A stretch of 64,000 nt of DNA, from assembly GCF_028527925.1 (NCBI RefSeq), contig NZ_JAPESW010000021.1, positions 1-64,000 of the forward strand, in the 5' to 3' direction. The translations under genes were made by a program, and so were the position numbers. The notes under the pieces are model-generated. The model saw only the letters and a program-made list of their open reading frames with translations. It searched no databases and was not told the origin of the DNA. Every line of letters begins with the position of its first letter. Position 1 is the first letter of the stretch. The DNA comes from Cellulomonas fimi. Its GTDB lineage: Bacteria; Actinomycetota; Actinomycetes; Actinomycetales; Cellulomonadaceae. Shown piece by piece: positions 20,282 to 28,383 of the stretch.

Positions 20282-21699
20282 GCCCGCAGACCGGTACGCG
20301 CCTTCGCGTGGGCGGCGGCCTTGTCGGGCGCCGTCCACACGTCCGGCTTGGCGGCGGAGCGGACGGTCGGCTGCTCGGCGGCGAGCGACTCCCACGCGTG
20401 GTCGAGGTCGCGCAGCAGCATCTCGATCATCGTGCGGCTCAGGTCGAGGCGGACGACGACGCGCATCAGGTGCACGTCCTGCGCGTCGGCCGGGAGGCTG
20501 TAGGCGGGCACGATCCAGCCGTTCTCCCGCAACCGGGCCGACATGTGGTAGACGTCGAAGCCGGGATCGTCCTTGATGCGGAAGGTCACGACGGGTTCGG
20601 CCAGGCCGGGGTTGAGGATCTCGAACCGGCCCGACGCCGTGAGCGCCTCGTTGAGGTGGCGGGCGTTGGCGAGCATCGTCTCGACGATCGCGGTGTACCC
20701 GTCCCGGCCGAGCCGCAGGAAGTTGTACATCTGCGCCTGGATCATCGCGGACCCGCGCGAGAAGTTGAACGTGTACGTCGGCTGCGCGCCGCCCAGGTAG
20801 TTGACGCTGAACACGAGGTCCTCGGGAAGCCGCGACGCGTCGCGGAAGATCAGCCAGCCGACCCCCGGGTAGACGAGCCCGTACTTGTGCCCGGACGCGT
20901 TGATCGACGCGACCTGCTCGAGGCGGAAGTCCCACCGCAGGTCAGGCTCGGCGAAGGGCGCGACGAACGCACCGCTCGCGCCGTCGACGTGCAGCGGGAT
21001 GTCCCAGCCCTTCTCCGCCTTGATCCGCACGAGCAGGTCGTTGATCTCCTCGATCGGGTCGGCCTCGCCGATGTGCGTCGTCCCCAGGACGGCACCGACG
21101 GCGATGGTGTTCTCGTCGACCTGCGCCTCGACGTCGGCCGCGCTCAGCACGTAGCGGTCGGGCCGCATGGGGATCTTGCGCATCTCGACGTCGAAGTAGT
21201 TCGCGAACTTGTCCCACACGACGTGCGTCTCCGCACCGAACACCACGTTCGGCCGGTCCGCGGGCCGGCCCGCCGCGAGCTGACGGTGCCGCCACGCGCG
21301 CTTGTGCGCCAGCAGGCCGAGCATGATCGCCTCGGACGAGCCGATCGTCGCGACCCCCACGACCTTCGCCGGGTCCGGCGCGTGGAACAGGTCGCCCAGC
21401 ATGTGCACGCAGGCCTCCTCGACGAGCGACGCCGCCGGGTACTCCTCGTGGTCGATGTGGTTCTTGCGCAGCGAGTCGTGGATCAGCTGCTCGGCCTGGG
21501 GCTCCATCCACGTCGTGACGAACGACGCCAGGTTGAGCGTCTCGCGCCCGTCGAGCATGAGCCCCGTGTGCAGGAGCTCGTAGACCTCGTCGGACCCGAG
21601 GCCGTGCTCGGGGAACCGCGACCTGTCGAACTGCTCGCGGAAGCTCGGCCGCCCGTGGATCGGTCCGAGCGCAGCGCTGCCCTGGGATGTCTCGCTCAC
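20278..21699 (-). CDS. gadB: Glutamate decarboxylase
   Basis: A PLP enzyme turning glutamate into GABA and CO2, consuming a proton. The 473-residue length is typical. Visible are the family N-terminus, TTWMEPQAEQL, the substrate-binding loop VGVATIGSSEAIMLG, HVDGASGAFVAPF and the PLP lysine in SGHKYGLVYPG. The C-terminal KPDVWTAPDKAAAHAKA tail is shorter than the calmodulin-binding tail of plants. GTG at 21699 has GGAGGGG a few bases upstream. No gadC-like glutamate/GABA antiporter is present; the coupled YrhK-like membrane protein is the only partner. Confidence 0.93.
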   Translation of the reverse strand: MSETSQGSAALGPIHGRPSFREQFDRSRFPEHGLGSDEVYELLHTGLMLDGRETLNLASFVTTWMEPQAEQLIHDSLRKNHIDHEEYPAASLVEEACVHMLGDLFHAPDPAKVVGVATIGSSEAIMLGLLAHKRAWRHRQLAAGRPADRPNVVFGAETHVVWDKFANYFDVEMRKIPMRPDRYVLSAADVEAQVDENTIAVGAVLGTTHIGEADPIEEINDLLVRIKAEKGWDIPLHVDGASGAFVAPFAEPDLRWDFRLEQVASINASGHKYGLVYPGVGWLIFRDASRLPEDLVFSVNYLGGAQPTYTFNFSRGSAMIQAQMYNFLRLGRDGYTAIVETMLANARHLNEALTASGRFEILNPGLAEPVVTFRIKDDPGFDVYHMSARLRENGWIVPAYSLPADAQDVHLMRVVVRLDLSRTMIEMLLRDLDHAWESLAAEQPTVRSAAKPDVWTAPDKAAAHAKARTGLRA

Positions 21700-21861
21700 G
21701 TCGCCCCTCCGTCGTCGACGCCGGGAGCTCACGGCCGGTTGCCGTCTCCGGCGGACCCTCGGTGCGAACGTAGCAGCGCGGTCCGGACGAAAGCACCCAC
21801 GACGGACACGCCGACGGCGCCGCAACCTGCGGACGGGCCCGCGGCCCGCCACGATGGGGCG

Positions 21862-23340
21862 ATGCCGAGTCAGCAGGAGTTCGACGTCGTGGTGGTGGGC
21901 GGCGGAGCCGTCGGCGAGAACGTCGCCGACCGTGCGAGCCGCACCGGGTTGAGCGTGGCGCTCGTGGAGCACGCGCTCGTCGGGGGCGAGTGCTCCTACT
22001 GGGCGTGCATGCCGTCGAAGGTGCTGCTGCGCGCGGGCGCGGTGCTCGCAGCGGCGCGTGGCGTGCCGGGCGCGAAGGCCGCGGTCGCCGACTCCACGGT
22101 CGACGCGGCCGCCGTGCTCGCACGGCGTGACGAGATCGTGCACCACTGGGACGACGCCAGCCAGGTGTCGTGGGTCGAGTCGGCCGGGCTCACGCTGCTG
22201 CGCGGCCACGCGCGGCTCACCGGCCCGCGCACCCTGCTCGTCTCGGGCGAGACCGAGACGGAGGTGCGCGCGCGGCACGCGGTCGTGCTCGCGACCGGCT
22301 CCGAGCCCGTCGTCCCCGACGTGCCCGGCCTGGCCGAGGCCGGCTTCTGGACGAGCCGCGAGGCGACCGCCGTCCGCGAGGTCCCGGCGCGGCTCGCGGT
22401 CCTGGGCGGCGGCGTCGTCGGGGTCGAGATGGCGCGCGCCTACGCCGACCTCGGCTCGGAGGTGACGATCGTCGTGCGGGGCGGCCGTCTCCTCGGCAAC
22501 GCCGAGCCGTTCGCGGGCGAGGCCGTGGCCGACGACCTGCGCGCGGCCGGCGTGCGCGTCCTGCTGCACGCCGAGACGACCGCCGTCCGGCGCGACGACG
22601 GCGGTGTGCACCTCGAGATCGGCGCGACCTCGGGCGGCCCGCACCCCGACGCGAGCGTCGTGCACGCGTCCGAGGTGCTCGTCGCGACCGGGCGCCGCCC
22701 CCGCACGGGGCAGCTCGGCCTCGAGACCGTCGGCCTGACACCGGGGGAGCCGCTGCGTGTCGACGACGCGCTCCAGGTCGTCGGCGTCGACGAGGGCTGG
22801 CTGTTCGCCGCGGGCGACGTCACGGGCCGCACCGCGACCACCCACCAGGGCAAGTACGACGCGCGCGTGGTGGGCGACGTGGTCGCCGCGCGCTTCCACC
22901 CGGACGGCGCCGACGCGGACGGCGGACCGGGCGCGGAGCGCGACGCCGCGCCGTGGAGCCGCTACCGGGCGACCGCCGACGTCGCCGCCGTGCCGCAGGT
23001 CGTGTTCAGCCGGCCCGAGGTCGCGTGGGTCGGCCGCACCGAGGCGCAGGCGCGCCGCGACGGGATCGACGTGCGGGTCCTGCGGTACGACCTCGCCGAC
23101 GTCGCCGGAGCGTCCGTGGCCTCCGAGGACTATCCGGGCGTCGCGCAGCTCGTCGTCGACCAGGGACGGAACGTGGTCGTGGGCGCGACGTTCGTGGGGC
23201 CGGACGCCGCGGAGATGCTGCACGCCGCGACGATCGCCGTCGTCGGCGAGGTGCCGCTCGACCGCCTGTGGCACGCCGTGCCGTCGTACCCGACGGTCTC
23301 CGAGGTGTGGCTGCGGCTCCTCGAGGCCGCGGGCCTCTGA
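21862..23340 (+). CDS. FAD-dependent pyridine nucleotide-disulfide oxidoreductase with altered active site
   Basis: A 492-residue flavoprotein of the lipoamide dehydrogenase/mercuric reductase group. The FAD-binding GGGAVG is at 13-18, the redox pair Cys44-SYWA-Cys49 is intact, a second dinucleotide-binding GGGVVGVE lies near residue 180, and FAAGDVTG closes the FAD site. The C-terminal HxHPTxSE-type motif reads PSYPTVSE, so Tyr476 stands where the catalytic His is expected while Glu481 is kept. This makes ordinary dithiol exchange doubtful; it may be a quinone or other oxidoreductase. ATG at 21862 has only a weak CACGAT six bases upstream. It is divergent from gadB. Confidence 0.85.
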   Translation: MPSQQEFDVVVVGGGAVGENVADRASRTGLSVALVEHALVGGECSYWACMPSKVLLRAGAVLAAARGVPGAKAAVADSTVDAAAVLARRDEIVHHWDDASQVSWVESAGLTLLRGHARLTGPRTLLVSGETETEVRARHAVVLATGSEPVVPDVPGLAEAGFWTSREATAVREVPARLAVLGGGVVGVEMARAYADLGSEVTIVVRGGRLLGNAEPFAGEAVADDLRAAGVRVLLHAETTAVRRDDGGVHLEIGATSGGPHPDASVVHASEVLVATGRRPRTGQLGLETVGLTPGEPLRVDDALQVVGVDEGWLFAAGDVTGRTATTHQGKYDARVVGDVVAARFHPDGADADGGPGAERDAAPWSRYRATADVAAVPQVVFSRPEVAWVGRTEAQARRDGIDVRVLRYDLADVAGASVASEDYPGVAQLVVDQGRNVVVGATFVGPDAAEMLHAATIAVVGEVPLDRLWHAVPSYPTVSEVWLRLLEAAGL

Positions 23341-23348
23341 GACGACGG

Positions 23349-23392
23349 ACGGCCCCGTCGGCGGCGGGTGAGCCGCCGGCCGGCGGGGCCGT
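23349..23392. terminator. Terminator between convergent flavoprotein and binding-protein genes
   Basis: A 9-base perfect inverted repeat (23349-23357 with 23384-23392) with further internal GC pairing, lying between the two convergent stops. Confidence 0.55.
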
Positions 23393-23412
23393 CGTGTCGA
23401 GTCGCTCGCGGG

Positions 23413-24417
23413 TCAGTCGGTCGCGAGCGAGCCGTCGCTCGACAGCACGAGGCCGATGGCCGCGTCACCCTGGCGCACCGCGGCGCCGATCAGGCCGAAG
23501 TCGTACGACTTGAACTCGCCGATCTCCAGGCCGTACGTCTCCTCGAGGCCGGGCTGGCAGAACGGGCGCTCGGGGCACTCGGGCGGCCCGGCGAGGACGA
23601 GGCCACCGCACGCCTCGGCGAGCTCGGTCAGCGTGGTCACGTCGTGCTCGTCGGCGAAGGCCTGGGTGACCGCGAACGCGTTCTGGTCCTGCGCGGCCGA
23701 CGGCTGCCCGACCGCGAGACCCGACTGCTCGGCGAGCGGCGTCAGGGCCGCGACGGTCTCGTCGACGTCGTCGCTCGACACCGACGGCGCGTCGGCGCCG
23801 TTCACGCGCGCGTTGAGGAAGTCGGCGAGCGTCGCCGCGTACTCGGGCACGGTCGAGAGCGTGCCGTCGACGAGCGCCGGCAGGTAGGTGTCGCGGTTGC
23901 CGATGGTGCGGACCTCGACCTGGTAGCCGGCCGAGCGCAGCACCTCGCCGTAGATCTCGGCGAGCGTCGCGCTCTCGGAGAAGTTCGCGGCGCCGACGAC
24001 GAGGGACTGGCCGGCACCCGCGGACGCGTCGCTCGCGGCGAGGCCCTCGTCGGCGACGAACTCCTTCGCGACCTCGCTCGACGTGCGGCGGTCGATGTCG
24101 ACGGCCTTGTTGAGGTCGATCAGCTTGTCGGTGTCGAGCGCCGCCGACACGGTGTCGAGCAGCTCGATCACCGCCGGGCTCTGCTGCGCCACGCCCGCGT
24201 TGACCGCGGGGATGATGTTGTCGGCGTTCTGCAGGCCCCCGTCGTCCTCGAGGACGACGAGCTGCTCACCCGCGACGGGGTCGCAGACGGGCTTGCCCGA
24301 GGTGCCGGACGAGGTGGGGTCGGCCTCGCCGCCCCCGGAGCCGGGAGTGCCGCACGCGCCGAGCACGAGCACGGCGGCGGCGAGGATCGCGAGACGGGCG
24401 GGACGGGTCGTGCGCAT
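23413..24417 (-). CDS. Osmoprotectant ABC transporter binding lipoprotein, circularly permuted
   Basis: A 334-residue lipoprotein (lipobox LGAC, Cys22) that should bind betaine- or choline-type solutes outside the membrane for the two neighbouring permeases. The segment QLVVLEDD...NIIPAVN...DLNKAVDIDRRTSSEVAKEFV, normally the C-terminal end of OpuCC/OsmF proteins, comes first, at about residues 43-127. The normal N-terminal segment (VVGAANFSESATLAEIY...TVPEYAATLADF) follows from about 137. The protein ends with KSYDFGLIGAAVRQGD...SSDGSL, which normally sits in the middle. The order is therefore a circular permutation, not a truncation. Two cysteines (ECPERPFC) could form an extra disulfide. 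ATG at 24417 has AGGAG upstream. Confidence 0.85.
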   Translation of the reverse strand: MRTTRPARLAILAAAVLVLGACGTPGSGGGEADPTSSGTSGKPVCDPVAGEQLVVLEDDGGLQNADNIIPAVNAGVAQQSPAVIELLDTVSAALDTDKLIDLNKAVDIDRRTSSEVAKEFVADEGLAASDASAGAGQSLVVGAANFSESATLAEIYGEVLRSAGYQVEVRTIGNRDTYLPALVDGTLSTVPEYAATLADFLNARVNGADAPSVSSDDVDETVAALTPLAEQSGLAVGQPSAAQDQNAFAVTQAFADEHDVTTLTELAEACGGLVLAGPPECPERPFCQPGLEETYGLEIGEFKSYDFGLIGAAVRQGDAAIGLVLSSDGSLATD

Positions 24418-24487
24418 GGCGGTCTCCTGACGTCTGCCGACGACGGTCACGGGTGGGTAGCCCCGCTGGTCGAGGGTGCGGAGCGGG

Positions 24488-25273
24488 TCATCTCGAAGGG
24501 GCGGGTTCATTGGACAGGTCGGGGGTGGTGGCGGCAACCGGGGCAGCGGCACCGTGGGCCGCGTCACGTCGACGACCGCGGCGCGCGCCCGTCGGACGCG
24601 CGGCCCGGTCGCGGGAGCGCAGGCCGGCTGGCGTGACCGCGCGCTGGGCGAGCGCGAGCAGCCCTTCGGCGATCAGGCACAGGGCGGCGACGAGCAGGCC
24701 GCCCGCGAGCACCTGCCCGTAGCGCTGCGTGCCGAAGCCGGTGACGACGATCGTGCCGAGGCTCCGACCGCCGACGAGCGCGGCGAGCGGCACGGTCGCG
24801 AGGACCTGGACGGCCCCGGTGCGCACGCCCGCGGCGAGCAGGGGCACGGCGAGCGGGAGCTCGACGGCCCACAGCCGCCGCGTCCCGGACATGCCGACGC
24901 CGCGTGCGGCGTCCCGGATGCCCGGGTCGACCTCGCCGAGACCGGTGACCGCGCCGGACAGGAGCGGCGGCACGGCGAACACGGCGCACGCGAGGACCGT
25001 CGCGGGGTTGCCGAACAGCCCGCTCGCGGCGAGGAGCGTGAGCAGCGCGAGCGTGGGCAGCGCGCGCGTGGTGTTCGCGACGACGACGCCGACCGTCGCG
25101 CCGCGACCGCGGTGCCCGAGCCACAGCCCCAGCGGCAGCGCGACGACCGCGGCGAGCAGCACGGCCTGCACCGACACCACGACGTGCGCCCAGGTGAGCG
25201 CGAGCACGCCGTTGCGGCCCGTCCAGTTGAGCGGGTCGTTGAGCCAGGCGAACGCCTCGGCCAGGATCTCCAC
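24488..25273 (-). CDS. Osmoprotectant ABC transporter permease
   Basis: A 261-residue membrane protein with about six helices and a BPD-type permease loop (EVDPGIRDAARGVGMSGTRRLWAVELPLAVPLL), the EAA motif that docks on the ATPase. A basic, low-complexity tail of about 50 residues follows the last helix. GTG at 25273 has a GGGGGG-rich site upstream. It is a diverged paralogue of the neighbouring permease at 25286, so the channel is probably a heterodimer, as in OpuCB/OpuCD and OsmY/W systems. Confidence 0.9.
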   Translation of the reverse strand: MEILAEAFAWLNDPLNWTGRNGVLALTWAHVVVSVQAVLLAAVVALPLGLWLGHRGRGATVGVVVANTTRALPTLALLTLLAASGLFGNPATVLACAVFAVPPLLSGAVTGLGEVDPGIRDAARGVGMSGTRRLWAVELPLAVPLLAAGVRTGAVQVLATVPLAALVGGRSLGTIVVTGFGTQRYGQVLAGGLLVAALCLIAEGLLALAQRAVTPAGLRSRDRAARPTGARRGRRRDAAHGAAAPVAATTPDLSNEPAPSR

Positions 25274-25285
25274 GCGTCGCCCCCC

Positions 25286-25960
25286 TCAGACCGGCCGCGC
25301 CGTGCGCGCCCACGGCGTGACGAGCCGCCCGAGCCCGGCCAGGACGAGGTCGCACACCAGGGCCAGCAGCAGGCACAGCACCGTCGCCGTCATGATCTCG
25401 GCGTGGTAGTTGGAGCGGAAGCCCCGGAACATCAGCTGCCCGAGGCCGCCGTACCCGACGACGACCCCGACGGTCACCAGCGCGACGGTGGTCACCGTCG
25501 CCAGCCGCAGTCCCGCGACGATGCTCGGGAGGGCGTTCGGCAGCTCGACCGTGAGCAGCAGCCGCGCGCGCCCGTACCCCATGCCGCGCGCGGCGTCGCG
25601 CACCGCGGGGTCGACCCCTTCGAGCCCGACGACCACGTTGCGCGTGAGGACCAGCAGCGCGTACACGACGAGCCCGATGAGGACGGTGGTGCGGCCGATG
25701 CCCGTGTACGGCGCGAGGACGGCGAACAGGGCGAGCGACGGGATCGTGTACAGGACGCCCGCGACGCCCAGCACGGGACCCGCCCAGCGCCGCCGGACGT
25801 GCGCCCACGCGCCGAGGGGCAGCGCGACGAGCGTCGCGATGACGACGGCCTGGACGGTGAGCGACGCGTGCTGCGCGAGGAACCCGAGGACGTCCTCGGC
25901 GTTGCGCTGCAGGTACTCCCAGGAGAACCACGGGTTGTCGGGCTGTGCTGCTGACAGCAT
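25286..25960 (-). CDS. Osmoprotectant ABC transporter permease, first gene of operon
   Basis: A 224-residue permease with five to six helices and the EAA loop (GVDPAVRDAARGMGYGRARLLLTVELPNALPSIVAG). ATG at 25960 is six bases after TACCGT (25972-25967) and has no ribosome-binding site, so the operon permease-permease-binding protein appears to start with a leaderless message. It is divergent from the ATPase gene, so all four components of the importer share this intergenic region. Confidence 0.9.
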   Translation of the reverse strand: MLSAAQPDNPWFSWEYLQRNAEDVLGFLAQHASLTVQAVVIATLVALPLGAWAHVRRRWAGPVLGVAGVLYTIPSLALFAVLAPYTGIGRTTVLIGLVVYALLVLTRNVVVGLEGVDPAVRDAARGMGYGRARLLLTVELPNALPSIVAGLRLATVTTVALVTVGVVVGYGGLGQLMFRGFRSNYHAEIMTATVLCLLLALVCDLVLAGLGRLVTPWARTARPV

Positions 25961-26081
25961 CCGCCGACGGTAACCGCGACCACCGACAGCCGCACCCGGC
26001 GTCCGCTCCGCGGCCCGTCCGCCGACCTGCTGCGACGCCCGGGGGAGGCGGCCGTCGGAGGTGGGCAGTAGCGTCCGGGGG
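25961..26081. promoter_or_regulatory. Divergent promoter region of the osmoprotectant transporter
   Basis: The minus-strand TACCGT (25972-25967) lies six bases before the permease ATG, and the plus-strand TAGCGT (26069-26074) lies seven bases before the ATPase GTG at 26082. Both look leaderless. I see no clear inverted repeat for an osmoregulator. Confidence 0.5.
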
Positions 26082-27218
26082 GTGGTCCAGCCTGCCATCG
26101 CGTTCGAGCACGTGCGCAAGGAGTACCCCGCCGCCCACGGCCGCGGCGGTGCCGCCGTCGACGACCTCTCGCTCGAGGTCCGCCCGGGGGAGGTGCTCGT
26201 GCTCGTCGGACCGAGCGGCTGCGGCAAGTCGACGACCCTGCGCATGGCCAACCGGTTGGTCGAGCCGACGTCCGGCCGGATCGTGCTGGAGGGCGACGAC
26301 GTCACGCACGTCGACCCCGTCGCGCTCCGGCGCCGCATCGGCTACGTCATCCAGGACGTCGGCCTGTTCCCGCACCGCACGGTCGCGCAGAACGTCGCGA
26401 CCGTCCCGCGCCTGCTCGGCTGGGACCGCCGCCGCACCTCCGCGCGTGTCGACGAGCTGCTCGCGCTCGTCGGCCTCGACCCCGCGAAGTACGCGCGCCG
26501 CTACCCGCACGAGCTCTCGGGCGGCGAGCGGCAGCGGGTCGGCGTGGCGCGCGCGCTCGCGACCGACCCGCCCGTGCTGCTCATGGACGAGCCCTTCGGG
26601 GCGGTCGACCCGGTCGGCCGGCGGAGGCTCCAGACCGAGTTCGCGCGCATCCAGCGCGAGGTCGGCACGACGGTGATGCTCGTCACGCACGACATCGACG
26701 AGGCCGTCCGCATGGGCGACCGCGTCGCCGTCCTGTCCGCCGGCGCGCACGTCGAGCAGCTCGCGACACCGCTCGACGTGGTCGCGCGCCCGGCCACGGA
26801 CGCCGTCGCGGACCTCGTGGGGCGCGGCCGGCTCGCCCGCCTGCTGGCGCTGGGCCGGCTCGCGCGGGAGGACCTGGACCCGCCGCGCGGTCCCGCGGAC
26901 GCCGGCCCGACCGACGCGCGGCCCGCAGGGGCGGTGCCGGGCGACGCGCCGGCGGTCGCCGTCGGCGACGAGCTCGACGACGTCCTCGCGGCCATCCTCG
27001 ACGGGCCGGACGCCGCCTCCGACGGCCGTGTGGACGTGCGCGAGCAGGGCCGGGTCGTCGGGTCGGCGTCGGCCGCCACGGTGCTGCGCGCGCTGCGTCG
27101 GCTCACGGACGAGGCCCCCGCCGACGGCGCCTCCGGTGGGACCGCGGGTGACCGCCTGCCGGACCGGTCGGCCGACGCGGCGACGGGCGGCGACCCCGTC
27201 GGTACGCTGCCAGCGTGA
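26082..27218 (+). CDS. Osmoprotectant ABC transporter ATP-binding protein
   Basis: A 378-residue ATPase that energises the importer encoded divergently. Walker A GPSGCGKST, Q loop, signature LSGGERQR, Walker B LLMDEPFGAVD and the H loop THDIDEA are intact. After about residue 250 the paired CBS domains of OpuCA are replaced by a short, Ala/Asp-rich segment in which only one CBS-like unit (residues about 295-335) can be guessed. GTG at 26082 is chosen for its spacing to TAGCGT; an in-frame GTG at 26061 lies upstream of that promoter. Its stop overlaps the next start (GTGA at 27215-27218). Confidence 0.9.
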   Translation: MVQPAIAFEHVRKEYPAAHGRGGAAVDDLSLEVRPGEVLVLVGPSGCGKSTTLRMANRLVEPTSGRIVLEGDDVTHVDPVALRRRIGYVIQDVGLFPHRTVAQNVATVPRLLGWDRRRTSARVDELLALVGLDPAKYARRYPHELSGGERQRVGVARALATDPPVLLMDEPFGAVDPVGRRRLQTEFARIQREVGTTVMLVTHDIDEAVRMGDRVAVLSAGAHVEQLATPLDVVARPATDAVADLVGRGRLARLLALGRLAREDLDPPRGPADAGPTDARPAGAVPGDAPAVAVGDELDDVLAAILDGPDAASDGRVDVREQGRVVGSASAATVLRALRRLTDEAPADGASGGTAGDRLPDRSADAATGGDPVGTLPA

Positions 27219-28144
27219 CCACGCCCACGACCGCCCGGCTCGCCATCGCGACCTGCTCCGCGCTCCCGGACCTGGACCCCGACGACCAGCCGCTGCGGGA
27301 GGCGCTGCTCGCCCGCGGCGTCGCGACCGACGTCGTCGTCTGGGACGACCCGACCGTCGACTGGTCGACGTACCCCCACGTGCTGATCCGCTCGACGTGG
27401 GACTACACCGAACGCCCGCGCCTGTTCACGGAGTGGACGCGCCGCGTCGGGCGGTCGAGCGTGCTGCTCAACCCCGCCGACGTCGTCGTGTGGAACATCG
27501 ACAAGACGTACCTGCGCGACCTCGAGCAGCGCGGCCTGCCGATCGTCCCCACCATCTGGCTCGACCCCGAGCGCAACTTCGACGCGCGCGCGATCCACAC
27601 CCGGTTCCCGGCCTTCGGCGACTTCGTCGTGAAGCCCACGGTGAGCGCCGGCTCGCGCGACACGGGCCGCTACCAGGCCGACGAGACCCCCTCCCGGGCC
27701 CTGGCCATCCGGCACGCGAAGAACCTGCTCGGCGTCGGTCGGCACGTGATGATCCAGCGCTACCTCAAGCAGGTGGACACCGTGGGCGAGACGGCGCTCG
27801 TGTACGTCGACGGGCAGTTCAGCCACGCGGTCCGCAAGGGCGCGCTGCTCGAGGGCCCGTACCGCGAGGGCGAGACCGAGGGCGTGCTGTACCGCCGCGA
27901 GGTCATGTCGGCGCGCGAGGCGAGCGACGCCGAGCGCGAGCTCGCGGACGGCGTGGTCGCGGCCCTGGCCGAGATCTTCCCCGAGCACGGGAACCCGCTG
28001 CTGTACGCGCGCGTGGACCTCATCCCCGACGACGAGGGCCGCCCCGTGGTCCTCGAGGTCGAGCTCACCGAGCCGTCGTTCTTCTTCGGCTACGCGCCCG
28101 GGTCCGTCGACGTGTTCGCCGACGCGCTGGTCCGCCGTCTCTGA
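27215..28144 (+). CDS. ATP-grasp domain protein
   Basis: A 309-residue enzyme with an ATP-grasp fold, which joins a carboxylate to an amine or thiol through an acyl phosphate. The nucleotide-binding strand FVVKPTVSAGSRDTGRY, the VMIQRYLKQ hinge and the metal-binding ARVDLIPDDEGRPVVLEVELTEP are visible. The N-terminal LIRSTWDYTERP is typical of a group of uncharacterised bacterial ATP-grasp proteins. GTG at 27215 overlaps the ATPase stop, but TACGCT (27203-27208) six bases upstream could also give a separate leaderless message. The substrate is unknown; the neighbourhood gives no biosynthetic partner. Confidence 0.85.
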   Translation: MTTPTTARLAIATCSALPDLDPDDQPLREALLARGVATDVVVWDDPTVDWSTYPHVLIRSTWDYTERPRLFTEWTRRVGRSSVLLNPADVVVWNIDKTYLRDLEQRGLPIVPTIWLDPERNFDARAIHTRFPAFGDFVVKPTVSAGSRDTGRYQADETPSRALAIRHAKNLLGVGRHVMIQRYLKQVDTVGETALVYVDGQFSHAVRKGALLEGPYREGETEGVLYRREVMSAREASDAERELADGVVAALAEIFPEHGNPLLYARVDLIPDDEGRPVVLEVELTEPSFFFGYAPGSVDVFADALVRRL

Positions 28145-28175
28145 ATCGGGTTCCGGACCACCCTCCGGCACCCGG

Positions 28176-28181
28176 TACACT
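28176..28181 (+). promoter_or_regulatory. Candidate -10 of the tRNA-His promoter
   Basis: TACACT at 28176-28181 lies about 70 bases upstream of tRNA-His in the intergenic region, with TTCCGG at 28151 as a weak -35. No gene lies between them. Confidence 0.35.
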
Positions 28182-28247
28182 TCTCGTCGGCCCCGACGTT
28201 CGCGTCCGGGACCGGTCCGTGGGTACCACCACCTGCGGGCGGATCGT

Positions 28248-28324
28248 GGTGGCTATAGCTCAGGTGGTAGAGCACCTGGTTGTGGTCCAGGGGGTCGCGG
28301 GTTCAAGTCCCGTTAGCCACCCCA
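28248..28324 (+). tRNA. tRNA-His (anticodon GTG)
   Basis: The acceptor GTGGCTA pairs with TAGCCAC. The anticodon loop TTGTGGT gives GTG. The extra 5' G at -1 (28248) opposite C73 (28321), the histidine identity element, is encoded. The T loop is GGTTCAAGTCC and CCA is encoded at 28322-28324. Confidence 0.95.
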
Positions 28325-28327
28325 GCA

Positions 28328-28363
28328 CGAAGGGCGTCGACGGTTCCCCGTCGGCGCCCTTCG
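28328..28363 (+). terminator. Terminator after tRNA-His
   Basis: A 16-base inverted repeat (28328-28343 with 28348-28363, one G-T pair) and the tight loop TTCC. It may also serve the convergent orn gene. Confidence 0.75.
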
Positions 28364-28383
28364 TCGTCCCCCGGCCGGGCCGG

